Positions 1 to 11,400 of a stretch of 64,000 bases of DNA are shown piece after piece. Within the stretch, counting starts at the first letter, position 1. Each line of letters starts with the position of its first letter. The notes under the pieces were generated by a model. The model searched no databases, was not told the DNA's origin, and saw only the letters and a list, made by a program, of their open reading frames with translations. This DNA is from Euleptes europaea. Its lineage: Eukaryota; Chordata; Lepidosauria; Squamata; Sphaerodactylidae. Where the stretch lies: assembly GCF_029931775.1 (NCBI RefSeq), contig NC_079323.1, positions 1,275,001 through 1,339,000 on the forward strand, written 5' to 3'. A program made the translations under genes and the position numbers.

Positions 1-290
1 GGAGCTGCTGGGCATGCCCGCCCGGAGAAACGTAATCGTCTACGGCTGCTGCTCGGAGCCCTACCCCGACGTCACCTACACGCTGGTGCTCCAGAGGCGG
101 GCCTCCTTCTACATCTTCAACCTCCTCCTTCCCTGCATCATGATCTCCTTCCTGGCACCGCTGGGCTTCTACCTCCCGGCTGACTCTGGAGAGAAGGTCT
201 CCCTGGGAGTCACGGTCCTCCTGGCTCTGACCGTCTTCCAGCTGCTGGTGGCTGAGAGCATGCCCCCCTCGGAGAACGTGCCTCTCATCG
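1..290 (+). CDS. CHRNA10: CHRNA10 exon with loop C, TM1 and TM2
   Basis: The open frame reads from base 2 ([17 protein letters not shown]) to LIG and ends at a gtaagg donor in phase 1. The left exon boundary is outside the window. Translation beyond base 290 is intron read-through. Confidence 0.93.
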
Positions 291-605
291 GTAAGGTCAG
301 AATTGCCCCCCAAACCCTTGTGCCCAGCCTGCTGGGGCAAGTTTATTTACGGGAAACCAACGGGGTTGAGCTAAACACTATCGAATATAACAACGAATGC
401 TTTCCTTTCCTTCTTTGCTCCTTCAAGTACTAGGTCCTGAGCAGTTATTTCTTAGTTATTTTTATTATATATTTCGCACAATTGTATTTAAAAACACAAG
501 GCCTAAAATTCAGGCTTCCTAAGAAGCTCAAACATACTTACAAATATTACCAACACATAACAGTTAATGTTAGTACATAAAATGACCAAAATCTGACCAG
601 ATGCG

Positions 606-677
<72 letters not shown>

Positions 678-3600
678 GTCTTTTATTCTGTGGCTTTATG
701 TTAGAATAGTTAGTCCATGTGCTTTAAACCATAGTTCACAGCTCACACCTTGTATATAGTGTCCAACGTTTCACTACATTATTGGCAGAAAATAGTGAAG
801 ATTTGAAACGACTACTGCTGAAAGTTAAAAGAGAAAGTGCCAAAGCGGGACTGCAGCTGAACATCAAGAAAACAAAAGTAATGACTACAGGAGAATTACA
901 CACTTTAAGGTTGACAATGAGGAAATTCACAGTGGGAAATTGAAATTGTTCAAGACTTTCTATTCCTTGGCTCCACCATCAACCAAAAGGGAGATTGCAG
1001 CCAAGAAATCAGAAGGAGATTGAGACCAGGAAGGGCAGCCATGAAGGAGCTAGAAAAGATCCTTAAGTGTCAGGATGTGTCACTGGCCACCAAGACTAGA
1101 TTAATTCATGCCATCGTATTCCCTATTACTGTGTATGGGTGTGAAAGCTGGACAGTGAAGAAAGCTGATAGGAAGAAAATAGATTATTTTGAAATGTGGT
1201 GTTGGAGGAGAGTGTTGCGGATTCCGTGGACTGCCAAAAAAACAAATCAGTGGGCTATAGATCAAATCAAGCCTGAACTGACCCTAGAAGCTAAAATGAC
1301 TAAACTGAGGCTATCGTATTTTGGTCACAAGAGTCATTGGAAAAGACAGTCATGCTAGGAAAAGTTGAGGGCAACAGGAAAAGAGGAAGACCCAACAAGA
1401 GATGGATGGACTCAATAAAGGAAGCCACAGCCTTCTGTTTGCAAGACCTGAGCAAGGCTGTCAAAGACAGGACATTTTGGAGGACTTTCATTCATAGGGT
1501 CGCCATGAGTCGGAAGCGACTTGACGGCACTTAACACACACACACACACATGCACTAACATCAACTGTTATGTGTTGGTAATATTTGTAAGTATGTTTGT
1601 GCTTTTTAGGAAGCCTGTATTTTAGGCCCTGTGTTTTTAAATACAACTGTGCACAATATATAATAAAAATAGATTCATTGGTTGTTATATTAGATAGTGT
1701 TTAGCTCGACCCCTTTGGTTTCCCCTGACTTTTAGGTTGAGTTTCTTTGTTCCCCTTTTTCTTCAGTTGCTTTTCAGCAAGTTTGTTTACTACATTTACA
1801 GGCTCAAGGTGGAGGGCATAGCGTAAAATAATGCAGTCGAATGGCATCTGATATCCAATAAACAATGCAATAGGATTAGGATTCCGAATGCTGAAAAGAA
1901 GTATCAGGCATGATAAGTTACAGTGCAAAAAAAAAATGATATTACGAAAGTAGAAAACAATGCAGTAAAAGCTAGACAATGCATATACTCTGGTTCCCTT
2001 TACAATCACGTTTCCTTTATAAAATTCCTTCCTGAACAATTCTGGTTTTGACCGTTTGTGGAATTATACTAGAGGGCCGTAGAGGGCTGGTGTGGTGTAG
2101 CATTCAGAGTGCTATAGGGATATCTGACAACGGGAACTTTGACTCTTAAAAACTCCTACCCTGAAAATCTCATTGGTCTCTAAGGTGCTTGGGGACTCGA
2201 AGGATGAAGTTGGGTCCCAGGTCCCCATTCACAGTTGCTGGTTCCAAGCAGCCCCCTGGGCATCAAACAGCCTCCTGATTGGGGTAGAAGCAGTTGGGCA
2301 TTAAGACTGCAACAAGTGACCCCTGCCGTGCAGGTAGAGTTGCCAGGGTTGTGTGGCATTTGGTCATGGCAGCCACCCATCAGGAATTCCTGGTCAGTCT
2401 GATGGCCAGACCTCCCTGGCTCATGATACTCTGCAACCGTGGGGAAGAGGGAAGGAGCTGATCATTGGCTGGAAGGAGCCCACCGGTCTCTGCCTCCCTT
2501 ATGGACCAACCTGGTGAAGATGCCCTTGCATTTTCTCAAGCGCCTGTTGCAGGGCTGTGTGGTAGAGCTGTCAGAGTGCCTCATAGGGTTGCCATCTCTG
2601 GGTTGGGAAATCTATGGAGATTTGGGGATGGAGTATGGGGATGGCGGGGGTTGGGAAGGGGGGGCATTAGTGGGACATAATATCACAGTGTCCACCCTCC
2701 AAAGCAGCCATTTTCTCCAGTTAGGGTTGCCAGATCCCTCTTCGCAACTGCTGGGAGGTTTTTGGGGTGGAGCCTGAGGGGGTGGGGTTTGGGGAGGAGA
2801 GGGACTTCAATGCCATAGAGTCCAATTGCCAAAGCGGCCATTTTCCCCAGGGGAACTGATCTCTATCAGCTGAAGATCAGTTGTAATAGCAGCAGATCTC
2901 CCGCTAGTACCTGGAGGTTGGCAACCCTATCTCCAGGGGAACCAATCTCTGTTGTCTGGAGATCAGTTATAATTCTGGGAGATCTCCAGGTCTGACCGGG
3001 AGGTTGGCAACCATATTCTTCTGCCTCCTCCTGTGCTGCTCAGGGTCTGCTTGCCTGAGTCTGTGTGGAGGGGGGAATTTGTGTCTTCAGGTGAAAGCTG
3101 TGGCTGAGTGCTGGTTGCACTTGCTTTGAATACAGAAATCCCCAGTTTCAGTTCCCAGCATCTCCAGTTACAAACACGATTGGTAGGGTTGCCAGCTCTG
3201 GTTTGGGAAATACCTGGAGGTTGGAGGGGTGGAGCCTGGGGAGAGTTTGGGGAGGGGAGGGACCTCAGCAGGGTATAAAGCCATAGAGTCCACCTTCCAA
3301 AATGGCCATTTTCTCCAGGGGAACTGATCTCTGTTGTTTGGAGATCAGCTGTAATCCCAGGAGGTCTCCAGGCCCCAACTGGAGGTTGGCAACCCTAAGG
3401 ATCAGGTGTAGGGAGAGACCTTCCTCTGCCTGAGACCTGGGGAGCCTTTGCCAGCCATTGGCCATGGTAGACCGAGGGCTCAGAAGAAGAGAGCTTCCCG
3501 TGGGCCTAGGGTTGCCAGGTCCCTCTTTGCCATCGGTGGGAGGTTTTGGGGGGTGGAGCCTGAGGAGGACGGGGTTTGGGGAGGGGAGGGACTTCAATGC

Positions 3601-4412
3601 CATAGAGTCCAATGGCCAAAGCGGCCATTTTCTCCAGGTGAACTGATCTCTATCGGCTGGAGATCAGTTGGAATAGCAGGAGATCTCCAGCTGGTGCCTG
3701 GAGGTTGGCAACCCTATGTGGGTCTGCCAGGGCCGCCAGAGTGCCTTGCAGTGTCCTTGGCCCAACTGAGACCCTGTGGCCGCGGTTGACACAGGGCCTT
3801 CCTTCCCCTCTCCTCTCCGCAGGCAAGTACTACATCGCCACCATGACCCTGATCACGGCCTCCACCGCCTTGACCATCTTCATCATGAGCATCCACCACT
3901 GTGGCCCCGGAGCCAAGCCCCTCCCCCGCTGGGCCCGGAGGCTCATCCTGCACCACATGGCACGCATCTTCTTCGTCTACGAGGTCGGGGAGAGCTGCCA
4001 GAGCCCCCGGCCGGAGCCAGACGGCCTCCCTCCGGCCCAGGTGGCCAACAGCAGGGCCCCCCGGGGACAGCAGCCCAAAGGCCCAGCCAAGGGCTGTGTT
4101 CGGGGGGCGCCTCCTCCAGAGGAAGGGCCGGGGCCGGACTGGCAGGAGGGCGGCAAGTACGTGGACCTGGAGCTGGGTGGCGGGGAGGGGCAGGAGCCGC
4201 CCGGCTGTGCCAAGAGCCGTTGCCTGTGCCACCACAGCAGCATCCTCAGGAACGTGGAGTACATTGCCAGCTGCTTCCGGGACCAGAAGGCGGCTCAGAA
4301 ACGGACCGGGGAGTGGAAGAAGGTGGCCAAGGTGATGGACCGCTTCTTCATGTGGGTCTTTTTCGCCATGGTCCTCATCATGAGCGTCCTCATCATCGGC
4401 CAGGCCGCCTGA
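1..4412 (+). CDS. CHRNA10: CHRNA10, nicotinic acetylcholine receptor alpha-10, 3' part
   Basis: This is the C-terminal part of a Cys-loop ligand-gated cation channel subunit; alpha-10 joins alpha-9 in the receptor at efferent synapses of hair cells. Two exons are in the window, joined in phase 1 across a 3.5 kb intron. The first carries the end of the extracellular domain with the vicinal cysteine pair ([10 protein letters not shown]), then TM1, TM2 ([19 protein letters not shown]) and the TM2-TM3 loop. The second carries TM3, a long Pro/Gly-rich cytoplasmic loop and TM4, ending GQAA-stop. The N-terminal exons lie outside the window. Alpha-10 rather than alpha-9 is chosen because ART, TRPC2 and RNF121 follow it. 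The TM4 region nevertheless looks as much like alpha-9 ([18 protein letters not shown]). No disabling change is seen. Confidence 0.93.
601..676. repeat. GT / TATG / TA compound microsatellite
   Basis: Runs of GT, then TATG, GT again and TA lie inside the left part of the CHRNA10 intron. Confidence 0.9.
763..1552 (+). mobile_element. BovB (RTE) LINE, 5'-truncated
   Basis: Translated fragments match the 3' part of the BovB reverse transcriptase ORF. They include [14 protein letters not shown]-like text, [34 protein letters not shown] and [18 protein letters not shown], ending with SRKRLDGT. The frame shifts several times. The copy ends in the BovB signature cttgacggcacttaacaca followed by a CA run. 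Confidence 0.88.
2085..2195 (+). mobile_element. Penelope-like element fragment with decayed hammerhead region
   Basis: The text tatctgacaacgggaac, ctcctaccctg and ttggtctctaaggtgct matches the hammerhead-bearing repeat seen better preserved near 27.86 kb. Here the core is degraded. Confidence 0.5.
2584..3015 (+). mobile_element. hAT-type MITE split by another copy of the same family
   Basis: This copy has the family ends tagggttgcca and ttggcaaccata, and is interrupted by a second copy. It is a non-autonomous DNA transposon with no coding capacity. Confidence 0.8.
2722..2929 (+). mobile_element. hAT-type MITE nested in an older copy
   Basis: The element has ends tagggttgcca and tggcaaccta-like, and length about 208 bases. 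It is flanked by tctccagt and tctccagg, a 7-of-8 match to an 8-base target duplication. Confidence 0.85.
3184..3397 (+). mobile_element. hAT-type MITE
   Basis: A complete copy from tagggttgcc to ggcaacccta, of the longer variant containing cagcagggtataaagcc. Confidence 0.85.
3507..3716 (+). mobile_element. hAT-type MITE next to the last CHRNA10 exon
   Basis: A complete 210-base copy flanked by cgtgggcc and tgtgggtc, 6 of 8 bases alike. It lies about 105 bases before the acceptor of the last CHRNA10 exon. Confidence 0.85.
3823..4412 (+). CDS. CHRNA10: CHRNA10 last coding exon, TM3 to stop
   Basis: The acceptor is a pyrimidine tract ending ctccgcag. The exon starts [20 protein letters not shown] (TM3) and runs through a variable loop rich in Pro, Gly and Glu to TM4 and a TGA stop. 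Length is 590 bases. Confidence 0.93.
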
Positions 4413-5005
4413 GAAAAGCCCCTGGAGAAGAAGGCGGCAGTGTGGGGCGGGGGGCTTCCTTCTCCCTCGTCACCGGAGGCTGTTCTGGGACGGGGAACGG
4501 AGGCAGCACGTTTTTAGGGGCCTCTTCCAGAGCCATCCAAGCGATTGGCCCTGGTACCGCTGGGGTACAACTCTTGGGCTCCTTGGAGCAGCACCGTGTC
4601 CTGGGCCGGCCATCGACGGTGCCTGGCTGTTACCACCAGCCCCTTCTGCCAGCTCGCTCGAGATTTCTTGTTCAAAGGTTGCACAAGCAGCTGTGCCAGC
4701 AATCTGGCTGCTCCCCCTTCCCCACAAAAGTCTTCTGGACATTGGCCATCACAGATGCCCGGAGGTCAAGACCCAGCACTACATCCCACATCCTGAAATC
4801 CTGACAGGTCATTCACCTGCCCCGAGAAACAAACAGCCCAAGTTTCTAGTCCTTGTGGAGATACGCTTGAACAAGTGTAGAGCCTCAGAAGCTCATGGGG
4901 GTGGGTGGGGGGATGTCAAGGGGGAAAGCTTCGGTTTTCTGTGTCTCCTGGTCCTTCTTCATTTGCCAGGGGAACAGAATAAATTATGCAACTGTACACA
5001 CAGAC
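4413..5005 (+). other. CHRNA10: CHRNA10 3' untranslated region
   Basis: Unique, moderately GC-rich sequence follows the stop codon as far as a canonical poly(A) signal. No repeat is recognised in it. Confidence 0.7.
4978..4983 (+). terminator. CHRNA10: CHRNA10 poly(A) signal AATAAA
   Basis: AATAAA stands 566 bases after the stop codon. It is the first canonical signal downstream. Confidence 0.75.
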
Positions 5006-5046
5006 CGCATCGTGTGAGATTTGGATAATTTACGCAGGCTGAGAAC

Positions 5047-5234
5047 GAGGGTTGCCAGGTCCCTCTTGGCAACTGGTGGGAGGTTTTAGGGGTGGAGCCT
5101 GATGACGGTGCTGGGACATTTTGCTCCCTGGCTTGAAAGCCAGATCTATGTGGGGAGAGCCTGGCTATTCTGGGGCAAGGTGGGTGGTAGGGTTGCCAGG
5201 TCCCTCTTTGCCACTGGCAGGAGGTTTTGGGTGA
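5047..5234 (+). mobile_element. Two truncated hAT-MITE 5' ends
   Basis: gggttgccaggtccctctt followed by a gggaggtttt stretch occurs twice, at about 5047-5100 and 5187-5234. Both break off early. Confidence 0.7.
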
Positions 5235-5838
5235 TGGCTGCCAACCTGGAAGGCTTTAAGAGGGGAGTGGACCTGTGGTGTGTGTGTGGGCGGGGAGGTA
5301 GTTGTGAATTTCCTACGTTGTGCAGGGGGTTGGACTAGATGACCCTCGTGGTCCCTTCCAACTCTATGATACTTTGGAGGAGAGGGCTATCCATGGCTAC
5401 TAGTCAAAATGGATATCAGTCATGATGCATACCTATTCTCTCCAGGATCAGAGGAGCTTGCCTAGTATATCAGGTGCTGCTGCAGTCATCTTGTTCGTGG
5501 GCCTCCTGGAGGCACCTGGTTGGCCACTGTGGGAACAGACTGCTGGATTTGATAGGCCTGGGTCTGATCCAGCATGGCTTTTCTTATGTTCTTATGGAGG
5601 ATGTGGCTATCTATGGCTACGAGTCATGATGCATACCTGTTCTCTCCAGGATTAGAGGAGCATGCCTATGATATTGTGTGCTGTGGAACATAGGCAGGAT
5701 GCTGCTGCTGCAGTACTCGTCTTGCTTGTGGGCTTCCTAGAGGCACCTGGTTGGCCACTGTGTGAACCAACTGCTGGACTTGATGGGCCTGGGTCTGATC
5801 CAGCAGGGCTTTCTGTATGTTCTTATGAAAGGGGAGAG
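5235..5838 (+). mobile_element. Three CR1 3' ends in a row
   Basis: The first ends in ggttggactagatgaccct and ctctatgata. Two further copies of another subfamily follow, each with gcacctggttggccactgtg and ending cttatgttcttatg. All are 5'-truncated CR1 tails in plus orientation. Confidence 0.8.
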
Positions 5839-5910
5839 CATCAATCAGCAGGAAGGAACCCGCCCTTTCCAAAGGAAGCAACCTATTGCTAAAGTAGACA
5901 GTACAGAGGT

Positions 5911-6122
5911 GCAGAGGCAGTGTGGTGTAATGGACAGAGTGGAAGACTAGGACCCGGGGCGACCCGGGTTCGAATCCCCACTTCTACCAGGGAAACTTGC
6001 TGGGTGGCCTTGTGCCTGTCACAAACTCTCAGCCTGGCCTACCTCAAGGGGTTGTTGTGGTAAGAGAAGGGATGTTGTTCGAAAAGCCACTTCAAGTCCC
6101 AACTGGGGAGAAAAGCAAGATA
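5911..6122 (+). mobile_element. tRNA-derived SINE, MIR/CORE-like
   Basis: The A-box region tgtggtgtaatggacagag and B-box gggttcgaatcccc are present, followed by a CORE-like part ending in gttgttgtggtaa. Confidence 0.65.
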
Positions 6123-7690
6123 ATCTTTTTTAATATATGTTTTTATTATTTTATAATAGACATAGAAAGATACAAAGAAATGCATAAGATACAAAACTTA
6201 CAAAGAAAAGAAAGAATATAAAAATTATTTTTAAAAAACCTATAAATGGGATCAAACTGAGGTTGCAATGATACATACAGTTAATGATACATACAGTCTA
6301 GCATATTAATATTACTACTATATATTCAGTTAAACTAACCTACTACACTCATATTATCTAACTGTTGTGTCTGGAAAAATGTTATCCAGATAGGTCAGAT
6401 CAAAGATAGCACACTGGCGATCAGGAAGTCTTTTAACAGCTTACTATTTAATAGTACTAAGTTTTAAACAGTACAAGCTGGGATGAAGTCTCTCCAGCCC
6501 AAGAGCATAAAAGAAAATCACCATAAAGAATCACATTTTCATTTACCATTGATCAACCTTTTATAGAATACTAACAAGAAAGATACTTTTTTTTTTTTAA
6601 TCACCCCATACCCGTCATTTCTTGGCTACTGAAATCAACAAGCATTTCTGCAAAGCAAAGTCTTTTGCCGGGACACAAAGGTCTTTGTAATAGAGATAAC
6701 GCACTAGCAAAGCAATGTTGCAGTTTAAAGAATGTTTTGTGCTTATGCAGACTTCTTGTATTGAAAGCAAGAAAAGACACGTGTTTATCTACACGGGTGT
6801 TCTGTCTAAAAGCAGGATTCCTGCACCTGTTCATGTACACAGAGGCAGTTAATAGTGCCACAGGTAAAATACCTTTATTGTGGGCACTTCATACCACCAC
6901 CAGATATACAATCTTTAATAGATCCAGCTTACTACTTTACATTTTATATATCTAAGAGGGAATTGCATTATGTTTACAATCCTTTACATTTTTTCTTCAT
7001 TAACTTCACTTCAAGTCTATCATATCGTTTACAATTTCTAAACAGTATTTGTGACACTGATCTTGATTTAGAATTTCAGCACATAAATTATGCTTCTCTG
7101 GAGCCCTCAGTCAACAGTCTCTTGTCGATAGACGTTGGCTTTAACTTGTGCCACAGTCAGGCACGGGGTACGGTGTCAAAAGCTGCCTTCAAATCCATGA
7201 AGACGGCAGCAAGGATCCCCCGACTCTTGGTTATATATTTACTGATTAAGAACTGTAAAGTCAAAAGAGTTTTGACAACGACATATTATAGCAAGTAATA
7301 GTTTAAAAAGCAAATCAGCTTTCAGCTTTTTGTGTCACTTCTTTAAGGCACTGTCAAAAAGCCAACGTTACACACCCAGAAATCTCACCTAGTCTTCTCC
7401 TGAGGCTTCCATCCAGAGAAATCTGATTTGCTCGTCACAGGAGTGCATATTTATAGAAAAATATCAGTCTTATCTTTTTATAAACCGATTCTATTATAAT
7501 CATGCGATTATTATCTAGATAACTGATTGGTTCATAACTAAACATGAGACAGTGAACACAAGGGCAAGTAAACCAGTCAGCACGGGCATATGAGTTACAC
7601 CTGATGGCAGCAAAACAAGAAGGCTGATCTCTACTGTTAACCTCTATTAAAAAGCAGTTCATCTGACTTTTCTGTCAATGCCTCAATCAC
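6123..7690 (-). mobile_element. LINE remnant, minus strand, family undetermined
   Basis: AT-rich sequence without host exons. Around 7162-7210 the minus strand reads AVFMDLKAAFDTVP, the conserved reverse-transcriptase block. The T-rich start near 6123 fits a 3' tail in reverse. The rest is too decayed to classify. Confidence 0.55.
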
Positions 7691-7827
7691 CTGTCCAAAA
7701 TGAAACTAACTCTAAGCAAATGGAGTTTGTTGAAAGTTGAAAAGTGCTTGAACTCTATGTTAGCTTGAAAACTCAGCAACAAAAGTTTCGTGATATCATA
7801 GCTACCATTAGGAAATGGAAATACTGG

Positions 7828-8302
7828 CACTGAGAGCCAGCATGGTGTAGTGGTTAAGAGTGGTGGTTTGGAGTGGAGGACTCTAATCCCACTCCTCTAC
7901 ATGAGCGACAGACACTAATCTGGTGAACCAGGTTGGTTTCCCCCCTCCTACACATGAAGCCAGCTGGGTGACCTTGGGCTAGTCACACTCTCTCCGCCCC
8001 ACCTATCTCACAGGCTGTCTGTTGTGGGTAGGCTTGCCCTCTTTGCCATCGGCGGGACATTTGGGGGGCAGAGCCTGAGGAGGGCAGGGTTTGGGAAGGG
8101 GAGGGACTTCAATGCCATAGAGTCCAATTGCCAAAGCGGCCATTTTCTCCAGGTGAACTGATCAGTTGTAAGCAGGAGATCTTCTGCTATTACCTGGAGG
8201 TTGGTAACCCTAGGAGGGGAAGGGAAGGTGATTGTAAGCCGGTTTGATTCTCCCTTAAGTGGTAGAGAAAGTCAGCCTATAAAAACCAACTCTTCTTCTT
8301 CT
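7828..8302 (+). mobile_element. tRNA-derived SINE (type A) split by a MITE, in the ART-A 3' region
   Basis: The SINE starts agccagcatggtgtagtgg, continues through ctgggtgaccttgggctagt and ends in a cttctt tail. A degenerate hAT-MITE (about 8028-8212) splits it. The tail ends about eight bases beyond the ART-A stop codon, so the SINE probably forms the 3' UTR. Confidence 0.8.
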
Positions 8303-8309
8303 TTTGTGT

Positions 8310-8410
8310 TCAGAGAAAGCCGGGGACTCCGAGGGCACCAGCAATGAGAAGGCATCCCCACAAGAGGAAGGGCATCCATCCATTCGCATATAAATGGCTG
8401 ATGGCTACAC
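8310..8410 (-). CDS. ART-A exon 3, GPI-signal tail
   Basis: The acceptor is gtcttaacag. In phase 1 the exon reads VAISHLYANGWMPFLLWG and ends with TGA. It has 101 bases, the same as the last exon of ART-B. Confidence 0.87.
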
Positions 8411-11400
8411 CTGTTAAGACAGAAAAAGAGAGTGGGGTTAAATCTATGCGTTGCAAGGAACTTCACCTGGGTATAATCTAGGGTTGCCAGCTCTGGGTTG
8501 GAAAATTCCTGGAGATTTTGGGGTGAGGCCTGGGGAGGGCGGGGTTTGGGGAGGGGAGGGACCTCAGCAGGGTTTAATCTTTAACAATTTCAATTTCTTC
8601 AACCTTAAAGTTATGTATATATATTAAAGAGTATGGGGGAGAGAACAGAATACTGTGGTCCTCCACAGGACAAATTTCGCCTAATGACTTCCGGTTCCAG
8701 CTTGGAGAGAAGACAGCGTTGCAACTGCGGTCAGTGGTATTTTGATTTCTATTTTGGCTCGTTTTACTTCAGTTTGCCAAATTTGTTTTTTTGTCTTTGT
8801 CTGCTTAGTTTTATCTTTGTATATAGTAAAAGAGGCTTGATATTGCAGGGTTTAATGCCATAGAGTCCACCTTCCAAAGTGGCCATTTTCTCCAGGGGAA
8901 CTGATCTTGGTCATCTGGTGAGCGGTTGTAATAGTGGGAGGTCTCCAGGTGCCACCTGAGGGGTTGGCAACCCAAGTATGATGCCATATAGTCCACCCTC
9001 CAAAGCCGCCATTTTCTCCAGCAATACTGTCACCTGGAGATAAGTTGTAATTCTTGGAGAAATCCAGGTCTCACCTGGAGGTTGGCAACCCCAAGATAAT
9101 CCCCGTCGGGACCCATTTCCTTCCTTCCTTCCATCATATCTGCATGTCATAGAATTGAGCCCCTTCTCTAAAATTTCAGCAGTATTACCCAGTTGAGCAT
9201 TGCTCAGATTCAGGGTTTCTCTAATGATTATACTTGCTGTTAACCAAACCAATTGTGTTGATTAGTGACTCTGTCTGCGTGTGTGCAGCCATACACAAGT
9301 TGGGTACCCAAGGTTGGGATGAGGGGGGAAATGTAAATAATGAAAATATATAATTTATTAGAAGCGCTATGTCAAGATTAAAATTATTTAAAAACGTTAA
9401 AACAGCACAATGGCATTTCCTAAGGTTGATATCTATAACCACATGCCAAACGCGTTTCAGCCTATATGGCCTTCCTCAGCGGTCTGTTTAAAACCCATGT
9501 AAAACAGCATGTAATAGGTTGTATATATTACCAATTACACCAACATCTGGTAAGATTGTCTCAAGTTTTTATGCTGGGCTGCATATGTCTCCCATATAAG
9601 ATGTGTGCAAGTATCAACCTAGTAAAACAATGGGTTTCAAATAGACCACTGAGGAAGGCCATATAAGCCAAAACACGTTTGGCAAGTGGTTATAGATATC
9701 AACCTTAGGAAATGCCATTGTGCTGTTTTAACATTTTTAAATCATTTTAATCTTGACATAGCGCTTCTAATAAATTATATATTTTCATTATTTACATTTT
9801 TTCCCATCCCACCCAACCTTGAGTACCCAACTTCTGTTTTCTAGGTTGGGTTCTATTCCCTTCTTTTTTCTTCTACTACTGCACCCATACACACACACAC
9901 ACACACATGTATCTTTCATGTTGCTTTTCACTTGCAGCTTGGCTTGCTGATTTGAGCCATCTGGCCTATTTTCTCAGCAAGCAAAACCTTTCGTTGCATC
10001 TGCTCCTAGTGGTATTGCTGGACACCCTGTGGTATTGCTGGACACCCTGGTCTGGAGAGCATCAGTTCACTTGGGGGGTGGTTGTGCCTCAGCTGGAGGT
10101 CTGGCTCTAGCTATTGTGGGACTGTGAGCTCTGCTGTTCTCCAAACTTGGGGGTCAGGGCGCTCGTCTGCTTACCTTTGACATACACACAGTTGTACTTG
10201 CTGAATATACCAACAGAGTTGAGACTGATTTCAATTCCATCTGACTTGTTAATGATATTTGCAACCTGGAACAATTCATAGGGCGGGATCAGAACTTCCT
10301 CTTCTTCTGGGTAGAAGGAGAACTCCTTGATGTAGGTCCCATAGCAGGTCCTAATGGTGAAGAAGGTGTCCCTCCCGAAATGCACGGCCGCACTCTTGTT
10401 CAGTGACGAGGAAGCAAAGTATCCAAATCGGGCCTTCTTGGAGGGCTCCGCGATGAATCTGACGCCTTTGATCCCGCGATACGTTTCACGGCACTTGGGG
10501 TTTGAGGTGGTCCGTAGGACTTGGAGGGCTCTTGTCAAGAAAAAGTGGAAGGCCTTGAAGTGGAAATTCTTGAGGTAATAGTCTTCACTCTCCCCTGCTT
10601 TCCTTACAGCTCTGTTTAAATCTCGGTACAAGAAGGTCTCTTTCTGTGTGTAGGCCAAGGCTGCGATAGCATAGTCTGGCTTGAGGCCTTTTGGCACCGA
10701 GGTGGAGGAATTAATCTCATTCCATTTGGCGGCCACATTTTCCCAGACCTTGGCATAGCTGGTGTTGGCAATTTCGGTGTGGTGGAGCTCCCTCAGCCGA
10801 TCCTCCGTTCTATCCACGCAGTCTTTGTATTGGTCATCGAAAGAGGTTGTAGACATATCAAATGGCACCTCTTTGGTCAATGAGAAGCTGAAGACCTGGA
10901 TCAGAAAGGAATATGTGGGCAACAGAGCAAAGGAAGGCCGAAGGGGGGGGGAGGGTGTGGCTGGACCCCAGAACATTTATATTGGGCTTAGCAAGGTGTA
11001 ACTCTGCCTATGGGCAGTCATGACAGCTCATCCGCTTTGGTGGGAGAGCTCCTACCCCTCGCCTAGGGTTGCCAACTTCCAGGTACTAGCTGGTGATCTC
11101 CTGCTATTACCACTGATCTCCATCTGATAGATATCAGTTCCCCTGGAGAAAATGGCCACTTTGGCCATTGGAGTCTATGGCAGTGAAGTCCCTCCCCAAA
11201 CCCTTCCCTCCTCAGGCCCCGCCCCAAAAACCTCCTGCTGGTAGTAAAAAAGGACCTGGCAACCTTAGCCCTACTCCCAATCACAGTCACATGCATTTTC
11301 TTTGGCCGTCATAACCACCACTCAAAGGTCTATTTTTGGGGAGGTAGGGCTGATCAGTCCAGTGAATCTGGGACTCTGCAAACGCCCTGCCTGCACTGCC

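Larger units (their letters stand above)
347..1735. repeat. Long inverted repeat around a BovB copy
   Basis: Sequence at about 347-600 returns in reverse complement at about 1555-1735. The shared track includes gagctaaacactat, ttattatata, gtatttaaaaacaca and aaatattaccaacacataac. The left arm holds about 60 extra bases. A BovB fragment and a GT/TA microsatellite lie between the arms. The family of the arms is unknown. Confidence 0.75.

Noticed and set aside
3776-4804. 342-codon open frame over the last CHRNA10 exon
   Set aside because: It is an alternate-frame shadow of a GC-rich real exon and starts inside the intron.
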